Shown: piece after piece, positions 26,605-34,702 of the stretch
How the letters are laid out: the number at the start of each line of letters is the position of its first letter
Numbering within the stretch: the stretch's first letter is position 1
Assembly (NCBI GenBank): GCA_035048485.1
Contig: CM068583.1
Span: forward strand, 32,043,005 to 32,107,004
Length of the DNA stretch: 64,000 bases
Reading direction: 5' to 3'
Source: Pteria penguin
Taxonomy: Eukaryota > Mollusca > Bivalvia > Pterioida > Pteriidae
Translations under genes and position numbers: made by a program
Notes under the pieces: model-generated
Database searches by the model: none
Told to the model about the DNA's origin: nothing
What the model saw: only the letters and a program-made list of their open reading frames with translations

Positions 26605-29600
26605 ATATATATATATACCATAAACTAGTGGAAACACAAAATTAACATACCTTTCAATTTGCTTATCAATGCCTCTTGTTTTTGATTCCTGTTGAGAAAA
26701 GGAAAGATTAATACTATTTCATGTTTTATACACCCGCAAAGGAGACAAAATGTGTGTTGTACACATGCATATGATATTCAGTAGCAAATCTTGGTAAAAA
26801 ATTGCAGTTACAACATCATGTGAATCAATAAAGGGAACGAAAAATACATCCCCTACTTACATGTTACCATTGGGTTTGAAAAGAATGCTATATATAGTAC
26901 TGATACTCACAGAATAAAATGATGTTAAAATTTTAAAATAACTCACACACAGTAAAACATTTATTAATATCACAGAATGATTGAAAGTTGCCTTGACCCT
27001 ATGACCATAAGTTTAACCCATAAGACCAAGTTATGTGAATTTCAAATTTTTATTGGCTGTAACTACTGTTCAGTGACAGAAATTATGCTTGTATTCTGTT
27101 ATGATATAAACAATATATATAAACCTTATGTACATGTATTTAGCTTTGGTTTATAGTAAACAAACTCTTAAAACCAAACAACATATCACTTTCATTTTTA
27201 TTCATGTTACCTGGAACAAGTTTCACATCATATCATTAAGCATAACACCAGACAAAAGCATTTCCAAAGAGATAAACAGTCCTGGTGTGGCATTTAACAC
27301 ATATCAATCAATTACAACATATATAAATGCTTCTTTCAGTTTCATTCTTCAAAATTCTTACTTTATTTCAGAATCTTTAAGGAATTTAGCATGTTCCTTT
27401 CTAGTTGCTTCCAATCTCTGTTTATAATCAGTAGAAGTAGAGTTGAGTAGATCATACTGTTTCTGCATTACCTACAAAAAGACAAACTATGTACAGACAA
27501 AACCTAATAAAATTCTACAAAAAATATGTATGGACAAATGCTAACCAAAGTCTACACAAAGTATATACTGACAAATGATAACTACGTCTACTAAAAATAT
27601 GCACAAACAAATGCTAACAAAAATCTGCACAAAATAAATACACACAAAATGCAAACAAAAGTCTATACAAACTATGTACAGACAAATGCTAACAAGAGTG
27701 TATACAAATTATAGACAGACAAATACTAGCAACAGTCTAGACAAAATACATGCATGTACTAACAAATGCTAACAAAAGTCTACACAAACTATGTACAGAC
27801 AAATGCTAACAAAAGTCTACACAAACTATGTACAGACAAATGCTAACAAAAGTCTACACAAACTATGTACAGATAAATGCTAACAAAAGTCTACACAAAC
27901 TATGTACAGATAAATGCTAACAAAAGTCTACAAGTACAAAACATGTACAGATAAACTATGTTCTGACAAATGCTAATGAAAAACAAAAATCTAAGCAAAA
28001 TATCTTAATAGTCCTCTGAAGGGAAGTGTCATAAAACAAAAAAACAATTAACTCAGTATTCACAATATTTCGGTCTCCTGACCTTCTTTAGTGAATTTTA
28101 TTGGTATTAGTGGCTTAAGGTATGTAATATCCATCATATTTCATAACCGATATATGAAAAATTACAATTAACAAAGAATTACGTCATAGCGCATACACGT
28201 ATAACATTTAGCGTGTTTCCGCTAAAATAACATATTCAATACATAGCGTTATTACAAATATAACTATAAGACATTTAAGATAATAACTATATAATACATA
28301 TATTAATTAACAAAGATGTTACATATGAGGTGTCAGATAGGGTGAGAGGACAGAGGAGGTAAAAAAGAGGAGGGAGGTGGGGGATGGGGGAGCAGGAAAG
28401 GGAAATTATGTAGTATGGGGGTGGGGGTCTTAACTGATTTTAAAACGACAAAAATAATCACATAAGATGTTCTCAATATAAGTGGGAGGGAGGAGGTAGG
28501 GTGGAGGGAGTGTAACATTAAGATAATATATGTAAAACAAGATAATAACTATGAAATACATATACTAATTAACAAGGATGTAATACATAAAGTATCGGAC
28601 CGGCTGAAAGGGAAGAGGAGTTAGGAGACTAGACTATGGAGGGGGATCTTACATTAATTTAAAAACGACAAAAATAACCACACTGGTTGTTTGTAAATAT
28701 TTCTTTAAGCCCTTAATTTAATATAGTACCATAAATAATACCATGATATGTTAATATAATTACTCAAAAACATAAGAACTAAATATTTATATATATATAT
28801 ATACACATGTATATATATATATATATATATATTTACATATATATGTATACAATTAAGAATAATATCTCTCTATATATATAAATAAAAAAAAGGGGGGGGG
28901 GTTGTGTGTGTATGTAAATAATAAAAAATCTTTGTTAATTAATATATGTATTATATAGTTATTATCTTAAATGTCTTATAGTTATATTTGTAATAACACT
29001 ATGTATTGAATATGTTATTTTAGCGGAAACGTGCTAAATGTTATATGTGTATACGCTATGATGTAATTCTTTGTTAATTGTAATTTTTCATATATCGGTT
29101 ATGAAATATGATGGATATTACATAGCTTAAGCCACCAATACCAATAAAATTCACTAGAAGAAGGTCAGGAGACTGAAATATTGTGAATACTGAGTTAATT
29201 GTTCTTTGTTCTAAGCAAAATATATACTGACAAATGCAAACAAAAGTCTACACAAACTATACACAGACAAAATTAATGCTAACAAATGTCTACACAAAAT
29301 ACATTTCAGTCTGCCTCAGAATCTATACAACATGCTCCTAGCACTTAATGCTCATCTGAGTAAAGTTCCAAAAATAATTTGAATCAATATCTTCTAATCG
29401 CACAATTACATAATTCATCCCAATTAATCTAAAACTATTCATTAAAAAAGTTAATTCTATAATTTTTCTCTCAGACATGTAAATCTGTCTAATCTTCAAA
29501 AAGAAATTCTGTTGGATTCCGTGTACTTTTATCTATGATAAATCACCCATGATAACACACTGAATTAGCTTCAGTAGTCGAAGAACACATGATTTTTAAT

Positions 29601-32600
29601 AAATATTCTGAAGAATAGAATCAAAGAACTCTAGTACTATGACTGTGGATGAATGAATTAAAATAATGTAACTGGTTATTGAAAAATATAATTAATGTGT
29701 TAATAACCGATAAAAGTAATCTTCCATACATACTATGGTACAATATAAACCTACTTCTTGAGCTGATACTTTGTCCTTCAGACTTTGTATTTCTTTAACC
29801 TTGGCTTTTAATTCAGCTTCCAAAGTCACATTTGCCTACAACAAAAATTACACTTGAATATTTGTATTTGTACATATATACCAAAATGTTATAACAATAT
29901 CCTATATAATATGACACTTTTTCTCTTGATCACATTATGTAGATAATCACTCAATAATAACATAATCTATTTCATCATGCACACATCTTAATATCCAGAT
30001 AATGTGGTTTCTTTTTGAATTTACATTTACAAGCTACCACTATGGTAGATTTCATGATTATATTGCCTCACAAGTGGTGTAGATATTATTTAGTCCGCAA
30101 AGAGAATGCTGAACAGATCTCACACAGTGATCACTATGTTGAACAAAAGGGATTACAAATAACTCTACAAATGGCTGTACAGGTATATCAAAAGTAATGA
30201 TAAGCTTACCCTCTTGGCAGGTTCAAGCTGGGTCAATAAAGAGGTCAGTTGGGTTTTTAACAATTCAGCCTCTCTGAAAAAGAACATGGCATTGATTTAT
30301 CTGAATTTCTCCTGTTAACAGGTTAAGAGCAACAAGCAAATTCAGAGAATTGTGGTCCCCCATTGTGGGGGTTCTATCAGTAAGGGTGCAGTGATCTGTA
30401 ACATACAGTAAGGGGCGTAGCCAGAGTGCAAATGATGTGTACGCACAAGAAAGGCAGGGGGTTTGGGGAAAAGGAAAACGACCACATCTCTCTCTCTCAT
30501 AAGACACTATCTTTTTGACAAAATGATGTGTACCTACGCCACTGACAGTCATGATTGTGCATGTCTACAGACACACATGCCAAATATAAAGGCCCTACGT
30601 CTTACGGTTAAAAAATTATATTGAAGAAGGTTAAAGGTCACGGTCAAGGTCACATGATAAAAATTTTGGTACCAACGGAAAGGTATTGCAATTAGGGACA
30701 CACATGTCAAATATGAAGGCCCTACATCTTACGGTTTAAAAGTTACATTGAAGTAGGTTAAAGGTCAAGATCACATGATAAAAATTTTGGTATCAACAGA
30801 AAGGTATTGCAATTAGGGACACACATGTTAAATATGAAGGCCCTACATCTTACAGTTAAAAAATTATGACTAAGGTTAAAGTTTGTGACGGACAAACACA
30901 CAGACAGACAGACGAATGAGATTTAATGTTCCCATGCTTTCGCAATAAGTGGGGGACAAAAAGAAATTTTCATGCTCAAACATAGTAAATACATGTACTT
31001 AAAGTGATTATCATAAATATCTTCCTGAAAAATAACAATAGACAATATTTAAGTGAACCATGTATAAAGAAATCAAATATATGCATCCTTGTAAATATGA
31101 ACATGACAAGGAAAAGCACCTCATGTAACACTGTGATGCCACAATACAAAACAAACGAGAAACTGTCCAGATGTCACCTACCTGTGGTACTGATCAGCTT
31201 TTTTGTTTGCCTCAGTCAACTCTTTTGTTTGAACATCAAAATGTATGGTGGGTTAAGGACAGTAATAAACACATTACTGACATGGAAAACATTCATAAAA
31301 TTTATTAAATAATGACTTTTTTTTATAAATCATAAAACATTGTTTCAAAAATAATTTCTGCTGACCTAGTAAATAAACTCACAGCATTACATGTATTTCA
31401 AAAAGGTCTTCATTCTAAGATTTGTTGTTTAATACTAATAAAATTCTGTTTATAAAATATATTTTGTTTTTTTGCAGACCAAGTTCATTATTTCTCACCA
31501 TTTCATTGCAAAAAAGAATTGCCAATAAATAATCAGATTTAATTTCATCTGCAAAAATGTGTTCTTTCAGAGCATCAACATGATAAAGGATATCTTCACA
31601 TTTTGTCTTGTACTTCTTAATCAGCAGACTGAAAATGATAATATCAAATAAGATGAAAATATGATAATATAAGAGATATTCATATAGCATTACACTACAC
31701 ACTAACCATCAAAGAAGTAATGCCTTTATTGCAAAATATTCCCACTGCACCTTTCTACAAAGGGCAAAAATAATATTTACTAAAGAGCAATAACAAATCA
31801 GAAAGGTATCAATCATGACAAAAAGTTTAATGACTCTTGTAAAATGGAATCAAAAGCAACATACAAAACATCTTCACTAAGTTTCACTTCAATATCTCTC
31901 TCAAAGTATGGCCAATAAATTTTCAGAACACTGATTTTCATGAGGATGAGGAGTAAAACGGAACAAACTGTGAAAAAAATCAAACTTCATATGTAGGACT
32001 TCATAGCAAACATCTACATCAAAATTCACTTAATTTCACCTCAATATCTTAAAACATTGTTGAAAGCTTTTTTATAGAATTCTGATTATCATAAAAGAAC
32101 AATAAATCTTGTAACACTGAAAAAATTGCAAAAATGTTGAAATTCTGTGTAATGACTAACCAATATTTAGAAAATCTTCTTCAATTGAAAATAATCATCA
32201 TCAGAATATGTAGTTAGAGATATTATATTAAGAATTTAAAACAATAAATACTTCAAACTTATATATTTTTACGATAAATGATTTAGATTTTTATCACTAA
32301 TACATGGGATATTGATTATCCTCCAGAGTTGCAGCACTAGGAAAATCCCTGTCTGGTATCCAGAGATTGTGTCAATTTGTTTTATAGGGGTAGAGGGTAG
32401 AATCCTCTCAATTCATAAAATGGTAAGATTACAAATTTGTGAAACCATCTTCCCCTTAGCAGATTCAATTCATCTAATACAGTGCCCAGCCACATAATTG
32501 AATATTGCATTACTGAATACTTCGTTTTATTGAATAAGATGCTGAAATCCGGAATCATTTCCCATCAACTCTATTGAAAATCCGCCACTTATTACACTGG

Positions 32601-33994
32601 AATAAAGAAGCAACTTTGTTTATTTGAATAGCGCAATTATCTCACCAAGCACACCTTTGTCAAAACTTAACTTTATTTCTCCTGAGGTCATGTTGTTTAC
32701 TACAGTGTGAGTGACCGATCGAAAAGAGATAAATGGTTTTACACCTGTCTGGTGAAAGTTGTTGACCAAATCACACTTTAATTGTCTAATTGGCCGTGGC
32801 TGTAGGAATGAAAGGATTAATTAATTACCAACTGCCGAAGCCAGGTCTTACTTAAGATCATCAGAAACATCGGCAAGATGACGCTGTTAGCCAATGGCAT
32901 TGCATGAAGACTGAGCTTACTACATGCCATCCACCTACTCAGTAAGGCCTGGCACACCGTTAAGCCCAAAACATTCGCCAACTGCGAACTGCAAAGGTGT
33001 TTTTGCCTCGTCAAATAATGATGCAACCGAAACCTGATGATGTCCGGCCGACAGAGGATGTTGACAGCTAGATATTTGATGCTTTCATCACAAATGATGG
33101 AAACCTCGAGAGCTAAGCTGCCCAGACTGACAAGAAAATATATGCCAGTTTCCCTGAAGACTAGACCCAACCATGCAATGCCAGTGACAACCTGGAGGCT
33201 TAATGAAACAGCACCAGTAACATATGGCAAATGCAATGCAATGGCCACAATTCAAAGATTCCTTGAGGAAAATCAAAGCGACGACTTCAGTCTGTTCTAT
33301 CAGATGGAAAATTTCACATGCTTGAATATGCCATACATGTCATTTTTGTACAAACTGTCAATCTTCTGGTCTTTGAAACTGCATTCATTCGTCATGCCAT
33401 GTAATTGCATATATGTTTATTTGAATAATAACATCCTGACAAATAGCTTATTCTAATAAGCGACTTGCACTGTACTTACTCTGTAGATATAATCTTTTTC
33501 TTCCAAGTTGTTAACTTCTCTGCATTAGTCTTCTTCAGATTTTCTATTTCCTATCGATACCATAATGAAGTATGATTTATAAAAGTTAATATGTAAAATG
33601 ATAATGAAGTTTGAAACTTACGGTACAGGTTTTTCATGCTACAGATAACACATACTGTGTATCCCTAACAAAACTAGAACACATGTATATTAACTTGAAC
33701 TCTACATAAAGTATGGATGGCTTTTGAAGATATTCTGACATGGACAAATGTCAGAATTAAAAAGAAATAATTTACATATATATTGTCAGGACCACCCAAC
33801 ACTACATAAATCCCTAAAATCATAAAATATAAGAATAACTGTTATAAAGTACATGTACTGACTTGTTGATACACTTTACATTGGTCACACCATATTGTAC
33901 CATCCCCTGCCTGAGTCAGTAAATCAAAGTCAAAATTTGACAGGTCATCTGGCCCGTCCTTGCTTTCATCAACAAATCCTTCTCCTGACTCCAT
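1111..33994 (-). CDS. ICE1: ICE1-like little elongation complex subunit 1, 20 exons, 3' end beyond window
   Basis: Exons, in transcript order: 33863-33994, 33480-33550, 31499-31628, 31182-31219, 30210-30273, 29755-29835, 27362-27471, 26651-26688, 14126-14208, 12739-12778, 12113-12199, 11794-11975, 7580-10242, 7163-7250, 6507-6666, 4511-4638, 4028-4180, 2698-2767, 1457-1579, 1111-1187. Every junction keeps frame, and the total is 4,518 nt (1,506 codons) with no stop. The N-terminus has a CxxC (WCDQC) followed by a coiled coil. The stretch KKKIISTD-LLIKKYKTKCED resembles human ICE1 (KQKIINTDNLLTEYQKKCDE, from memory). Known ICE1 scaffolds the little elongation complex with ELL, driving snRNA transcription in the nucleus. 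The middle is Ser/Lys-rich and disordered, an acidic run lies near residue 315, KQKKKRK is a possible nuclear localisation signal, and the C-terminal part looks helical. The least certain joins are exon 4 (weak acceptor) and the exon 18 donor. FLASH/CASP8AP2 is an alternative but fits less well. Confidence 0.7.
2145..2460. repeat. AGGTCA-rich repeat copy
   Basis: Two units with CAAGGTCAAAGTTACAAGGT, GAAAGGTCTTGTCACAAGGA and a perfect direct repeat AGGTCA-A-AGGTCA at 2296-2308. It ends with CAGACAGACAAGCC and 'AGATGCCCCTAATTC'. It lies in an ICE1 intron. Confidence 0.65.
3306..3470 (-). mobile_element. Decayed SINE fragment
   Basis: CATGACATGGGGCCTTAGTT and TACTGTCTCATCCCAAGGAC match the body of the main SINE family in reverse; the head is heavily changed. 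Confidence 0.4.
3484..3690. repeat. 43 bp minisatellite, ~5 copies
   Basis: Unit contains CACTATACACCCCCACACCT and GTAAGGAAAAAACACAAAAA. Confidence 0.85.
4666..4699. repeat. (GA)n microsatellite
   Basis: GAGAGAGAGAGAGAGAGAG with AAAG interruptions, 27 bp upstream of ICE1 exon 16. Confidence 0.9.
5326..5616 (+). mobile_element. tRNA-derived SINE, full length, (CAAT)n tail
   Basis: The head AGCCGGTGTGGCCGAGTGG is a tRNA-like box A region and GGTCCCGGGTTAAACTCC a slightly damaged box B. The body carries AAAACCGAGGTCCCATGTCA, GGCACGTAAAAGATCCCTCA, TGCATCAGGCAGATGCCATC and GGAGTGATGTAAAAC before the AATC repeats. Pol III transcription is expected of this class. Confidence 0.8.
6109..6247. repeat. 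36 bp minisatellite, ~4 copies
   Basis: Unit ATTGTTTTATRTTACTCC followed by ATGGTTATTTCATAGGTG, repeated at 36 bp intervals. Confidence 0.85.
6246..6476 (-). mobile_element. tRNA-derived SINE, diverged, inverted
   Basis: Same body as the 5326 copy in reverse (GGACCTCGGTTTTTACTGTC, GAAGCAGTGAGGGACCTTTT), with a decayed tRNA-like head ending near 6474. It follows directly on a 36 bp minisatellite. Confidence 0.7.
6838..7063 (-). mobile_element. tRNA-derived SINE with alternative head
   Basis: The body and GATTGATTTTTGTTTAACGTC tail match the 5326 family but lack the central 'GCAACGGACCCACC' part. The head reads (minus strand) AGCTGGCATGGCCTAGTGGT with box B GGTTCGAGTCC, a different tRNA-like head from the 5326 and 23328 copies. 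Confidence 0.75.
7580..10242 (-). CDS. ICE1: Large central exon (2.66 kb) of the ICE1-like gene
   Basis: The exon encodes about 887 residues with no stop, bounded by a TTTAG acceptor and an AAAAG|GTTAGT donor. Composition is Ser, Lys, Asp, Glu and Asn rich with no globular pattern, which suggests a disordered scaffold. Near the C-terminal end (about residues 1090-1125 of the assembled protein) are three SPLP(P/G)SP motifs; a fourth ends the preceding exon. Short basic (T/L)R(S/T/N) motifs recur (SLRNR, ITRTLTKS, CTRSRSK, MTRSMAR). Human ICE1 also has one giant disordered exon (family knowledge from memory). Long antisense ORFs here are shadows of the biased codon composition. Confidence 0.75.
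10740..11665. repeat. AGGTCA-rich repeat copies with a terminal hairpin
   Basis: Several units: AAGGTCACAAGGTCACATG at 10771, further AAGGTCACTAGGTCAAATG at 10921, and TGACCTTGACCTTTGACC (reverse half-sites) at 11366. GACAGACAGACAGACAGACA at 11490 leads to a first short hairpin (CCAAAC-TTT-GTTTGG) and, at 11631-11659, a perfect 12 bp stem CCCCCCAACAAA/TTTGTTGGGGGG. It lies in the intron between ICE1 exons 12 and 13. Confidence 0.65.
13040..13152. repeat. 28 bp minisatellite, ~4 copies
   Basis: Unit AAAGATATGAACCAAGCTCG plus TGATAATC. Confidence 0.85.
13314..13588 (-). mobile_element. tRNA-derived SINE, full length, alternative head
   Basis: Reverse-oriented copy with a (GATT)n end at 13314, the full central body and the 'CCAGCGTGGCCTAGGGGTAT' head (minus strand) with box B GGTTCGAGTCC. 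It lies between ICE1 exons 9 and 10. Confidence 0.8.
13715..13865. repeat. Repeat fragment of the 'accaacggaaaggtcttatc' family
   Basis: About 150 bp shared with 18825-18970: GGTACCAACGGAAAGGTCTT, GTCACAAGGATT, GGGGTATGACAATAGG, ending GTGAGCT. Confidence 0.5.
14940..15370. repeat. Dispersed repeat with 'gtttcacttcaatatctcaa' units
   Basis: Three ~130-150 bp units share TTTCA(C/T)T(T/C)CAATATTTCAAA and 'AAAGGACAA', ending with AACAGACGGACGGAGAGC. A related stretch at 31840-32160 has GTTTCACTTCAATATCTCTC. Both are ICE1 intronic. Confidence 0.45.
17605..17936. repeat. ~17 bp minisatellite
   Basis: Unit TTGTTGTGAGGATGGTC with shortened TCGTGAGGATGGTC variants, about 20 copies. Strong purine/pyrimidine strand bias (G-rich plus strand). 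Confidence 0.85.
18740..18975. repeat. Repeat fragment of the 'accaacggaaaggtcttgtc' family
   Basis: GGTACCAACGGAAAGGTCTT followed by GACAATAGCTCATCGGACAT matches 13715-13865. Both sit behind A-rich or AAT microsatellite tracts, suggesting poly(A)-like 5' or 3' borders. Confidence 0.5.
19868..19980 (-). mobile_element. Degenerate copy of the second SINE family
   Basis: CGGCGCTTTCGAATTTTCTTCAGTGATATCGC-like sequence followed by CAGGAGGAGGTAACTCATTT matches the body at 20580-20650 with many changes. Confidence 0.45.
20035..20396. repeat. 40 bp minisatellite, 9 copies
   Basis: Unit CCACTATAAAGGGATAGGAT plus ATGGGGAAGTAGCTGAAGTG, strictly 40 bp apart with few changes. Each unit contains a TATAAAG box. 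Confidence 0.9.
20464..20680 (-). mobile_element. Two adjacent 3' fragments of the second SINE family
   Basis: Two reverse copies of the tail and body lie head to tail (about 20464-20560 and 20561-20680), each with TTGGTTG...GTGTTTAACGTCGC and GACATGGAAGCAGGAGGT. They match the 61729 element and lack tRNA heads. Confidence 0.7.
21130..21240 (-). mobile_element. Decayed SINE fragment
   Basis: GAGGAATCTTTCATGTGGCA and GGTGATATGGGACCTCATTT correspond to the 'agggatcttttacgtgccac...acgggacctcgg' segment of the main family. Confidence 0.35.
21277..22855. repeat. Large dispersed bivalve-type repeat with internal ~150 bp tandem units
   Basis: It opens CAAGAGGCCCACTTGGGCCT, a start I associate with a family spread through bivalve genomes. 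From 22190 to 22795 four units of roughly 130-150 bp repeat TGGTATCATTAATAGTATGC, AAGCTAAATGCAAAATCAG, GAAGCATAAAATTGAGGTCA and CTCATCAATGTCTACAAACT. It ends with GACGGACAGACAGATGG. It lies in the large ICE1 intron. Confidence 0.6.
23328..23603 (-). mobile_element. tRNA-derived SINE, full length and little diverged
   Basis: The minus-strand head AGCCGGTGTGGCCTAGTGGA and box B GGTTCGACTCC are intact. It ends with TGATTATTGTTTTACGTCAC. It lies about 200 bp upstream of the nested Ig gene, so it could contribute to that gene's promoter region. Confidence 0.8.
23800..24288 (+). CDS. Single-exon Ig-domain type I membrane protein nested in an ICE1 intron
   Basis: This 162-residue protein has a signal peptide (about residues 8-25, FLFCLTVLAFVTATTF), then one immunoglobulin domain. 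Cys49 and Cys100 would form the disulfide, Trp62 is the core tryptophan, and SDAGEYTC is the canonical Ig F-strand motif. Potential N-glycosylation sites are Asn57, Asn66, Asn74 and Asn108. A transmembrane helix spans about residues 124-146, followed by a 16-residue basic tail (RRDKKKKKSARI). It reads opposite to its host gene. The CDS has no intron, but TTTCTGTGTCTTTTTAG ending at 23779 could be an acceptor for a 5' UTR exon. An AATAAA lies at 24361. The layout recalls a minimal basigin/neuroplastin-like or immune co-receptor protein, but I cannot assign an orthologue. Confidence 0.75.
   Translation: MIRQGSRDFLFCLTVLAFVTATTFSEETALDITPPEAAQQPGEEVEFTCTKSDNSNNETLIWLYHNGTDISHLNMTRFHENDGVLKITNIQESDAGEYTCITTSRSMNSTATLKVYDMPSYFLEGMILMAVNLVLVLIFISCAVWRFVQTRRDKKKKKSARI
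26007..26100. mobile_element. 94 bp hairpin / tiny MITE
   Basis: GTTACACAGTTAGTAAGTG at 26007 is a perfect inverted copy of the sequence at 26082-26100. The ~55 nt between has CACACCATG/TAAGTG remnants but no frame. It lies in the large ICE1 intron, downstream of the nested Ig gene. Confidence 0.45.
26533..26620. repeat. (TA)n microsatellite
   Basis: About 40 uninterrupted TA repeats, 30 bp left of ICE1 exon 8. Confidence 0.95.
27480..27990. repeat. 37 bp minisatellite, resumes at 29222-29310
   Basis: Unit ACAAATGCTAACAAAAGTCT plus ACACAAACTATGTACAG. It is interrupted by the 1.2 kb inverted-arm element at 28004-29209. Confidence 0.85.
28058..28096 (-). ncRNA. Hammerhead-ribozyme-like fold in left inverted arm
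   Basis: On the minus strand, ATTCAC and GTGAAT form a 6 bp stem closing a core with TAAAGAA, then GGTC-AGGA-GACC (4 bp stem II), then GAAA. This is the type I hammerhead layout, except that the canonical CUGANGA is degenerate and stem III is almost absent. Short stem III is known for Penelope-like-element hammerheads. Activity is doubtful. Confidence 0.3.
28786..28905. repeat. (AT)n, poly(A) and G10 tracts
   Basis: TATATATATACACATGTATA, further (AT)n, then AAAAAAAGGGGGGGGGG. Interior of the 1.2 kb inverted-arm element. Confidence 0.85.
29149..29188 (+). ncRNA. Hammerhead-ribozyme-like fold in right inverted arm
   Basis: This is the partner of the left-arm fold. The ATTCAC/GTGAAT stem is intact, and stem II reads GGTC-AGGA-GACT, keeping pairing through a G-U wobble. 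GAAA follows. The core reads TAGAAGAA. Confidence 0.3.
30396..30548. mobile_element. Short degenerate MITE (CAGT...CGTAGCC / CTACGCCACTG ends)
   Basis: The left end CAGTAAGGGGCGTAGCCAGA and right end CTACGCCACTG are partly inverted. AATGATGTGTAC also occurs near both ends (30430 and 30521) as a direct repeat. The GGCGTAGCC end is typical of hAT-type MITEs (family knowledge). It lies in the intron between ICE1 exons 4 and 5. Confidence 0.4.
30585..30960. repeat. AGGTCA-rich repeat copy, three units
   Basis: CACACATGCCAAATATAAAG, GAAGGTTAAAGGTCACGGTC, AAGGTCACATGATAAAAATT and ACCAACGGAAAGGTATTGCA recur three times at about 110-125 bp spacing, then GACGGACAAACACACAGACA. It lies between ICE1 exons 4 and 5. 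Confidence 0.65.
33863..33994 (-). CDS. ICE1: First coding exon of the ICE1-like gene
   Basis: The start codon is at 33992-33994, and 44 codons run to a GTCAGT donor. The peptide opens MESGEGFVDESKDG, is acidic, and ends in a CxxC near residues 36-39 followed by VYQQ. Upstream, an acceptor-like tract (TTTTAGTTACAG) ends at about 34047, so the 5' UTR is probably spliced and the promoter lies further right at an unidentified position. The next exon continues in phase 0 with EIENLKKTNAEKL, the start of the coiled coil. Confidence 0.7.
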
Positions 33995-34129
33995 CCTCTG
34001 CTGACCATCTGTGCTTTAAGGAGAACTTGATATCTAGGTCACTGCTGTAACTAAAATGTAACAACACAATTACCACAGCAGATCACTAGATGATTCTGTG
34101 GGGATGCTAGGGTTAGTCATAAGGCCAAA

Positions 34130-34560
34130 AACAAAATTATGTTAGCTATCCAGTAACTACTAGCCACTAAAGGGCATTACATCTAGTGACTACTGGCCAC
34201 TAGGTAGCATTTATATCCAGTGACTACCAGTGACTAGGGAGCATTTATATATAGTGACTACTAGCCACTAAAGAGCATTATATCTAGTGGTTACTGGCAT
34301 CTAAAGAGCATTTAGTTAGTGACTACTGGTCACTAGATAGCACTTATATCTAGTGATTACTGGCCACAAAATAGGATTTATAACCAGTAACTACTAGTCA
34401 CAATAAAAGAGCATTATATCCAATGACTACTAACAACTAGGGAGCATTTATATCCAGTGACCACTAGAGAGCATTATATCCAGTGACTACTGGCCACTAA
34501 GAAGCATTTACCGGTATATCCAGTGACTACTAGCCACTTAGGAACATTTCTATCCAGACC
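34130..34560. repeat. ~33-37 bp minisatellite just upstream of ICE1 exon 1
   Basis: Unit GTGACTACTGGCCACTA plus GAGAGCATTTATATCCA, about 12 diverged copies. It lies 135 bp upstream of the ICE1-like start codon. Confidence 0.8.
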
Positions 34561-34702
34561 TTTACTCCTTATTTAGTGAAATACTGTGATGGCAGGTATG
34601 GGATAACCCATGATGGGGCTACATTCTGATGACTAGCAGGTTATAAACCTCAGCCATGATCTCATTTTGTACAAAAGTGAGGTCACTAATACACATGTAT
34701 GC

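Larger units (their letters stand above)
28004..29209. mobile_element. 1.2 kb element with ~285 bp inverted arms and 14 bp target duplication
   Basis: The left arm (about 28037-28320) and right arm (about 28927-29209) are inverted copies at roughly 93-95% identity by eye. The unit is flanked by TCTAAGCAAAATAT at 27990-28003 and again at 29210-29223, and the interrupted sequence is a 37 bp minisatellite that resumes afterwards. The left side has 33 bp with no partner on the right. The interior holds G-rich tracts, a partial repeat of the inner arm end (28537-28580) and AT microsatellites, with no coding frame. The 14 bp target duplication does not suit most TIR transposons; a retroelement origin (Penelope-like terminal repeats in inverted orientation) is inferred. 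Confidence 0.6.
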
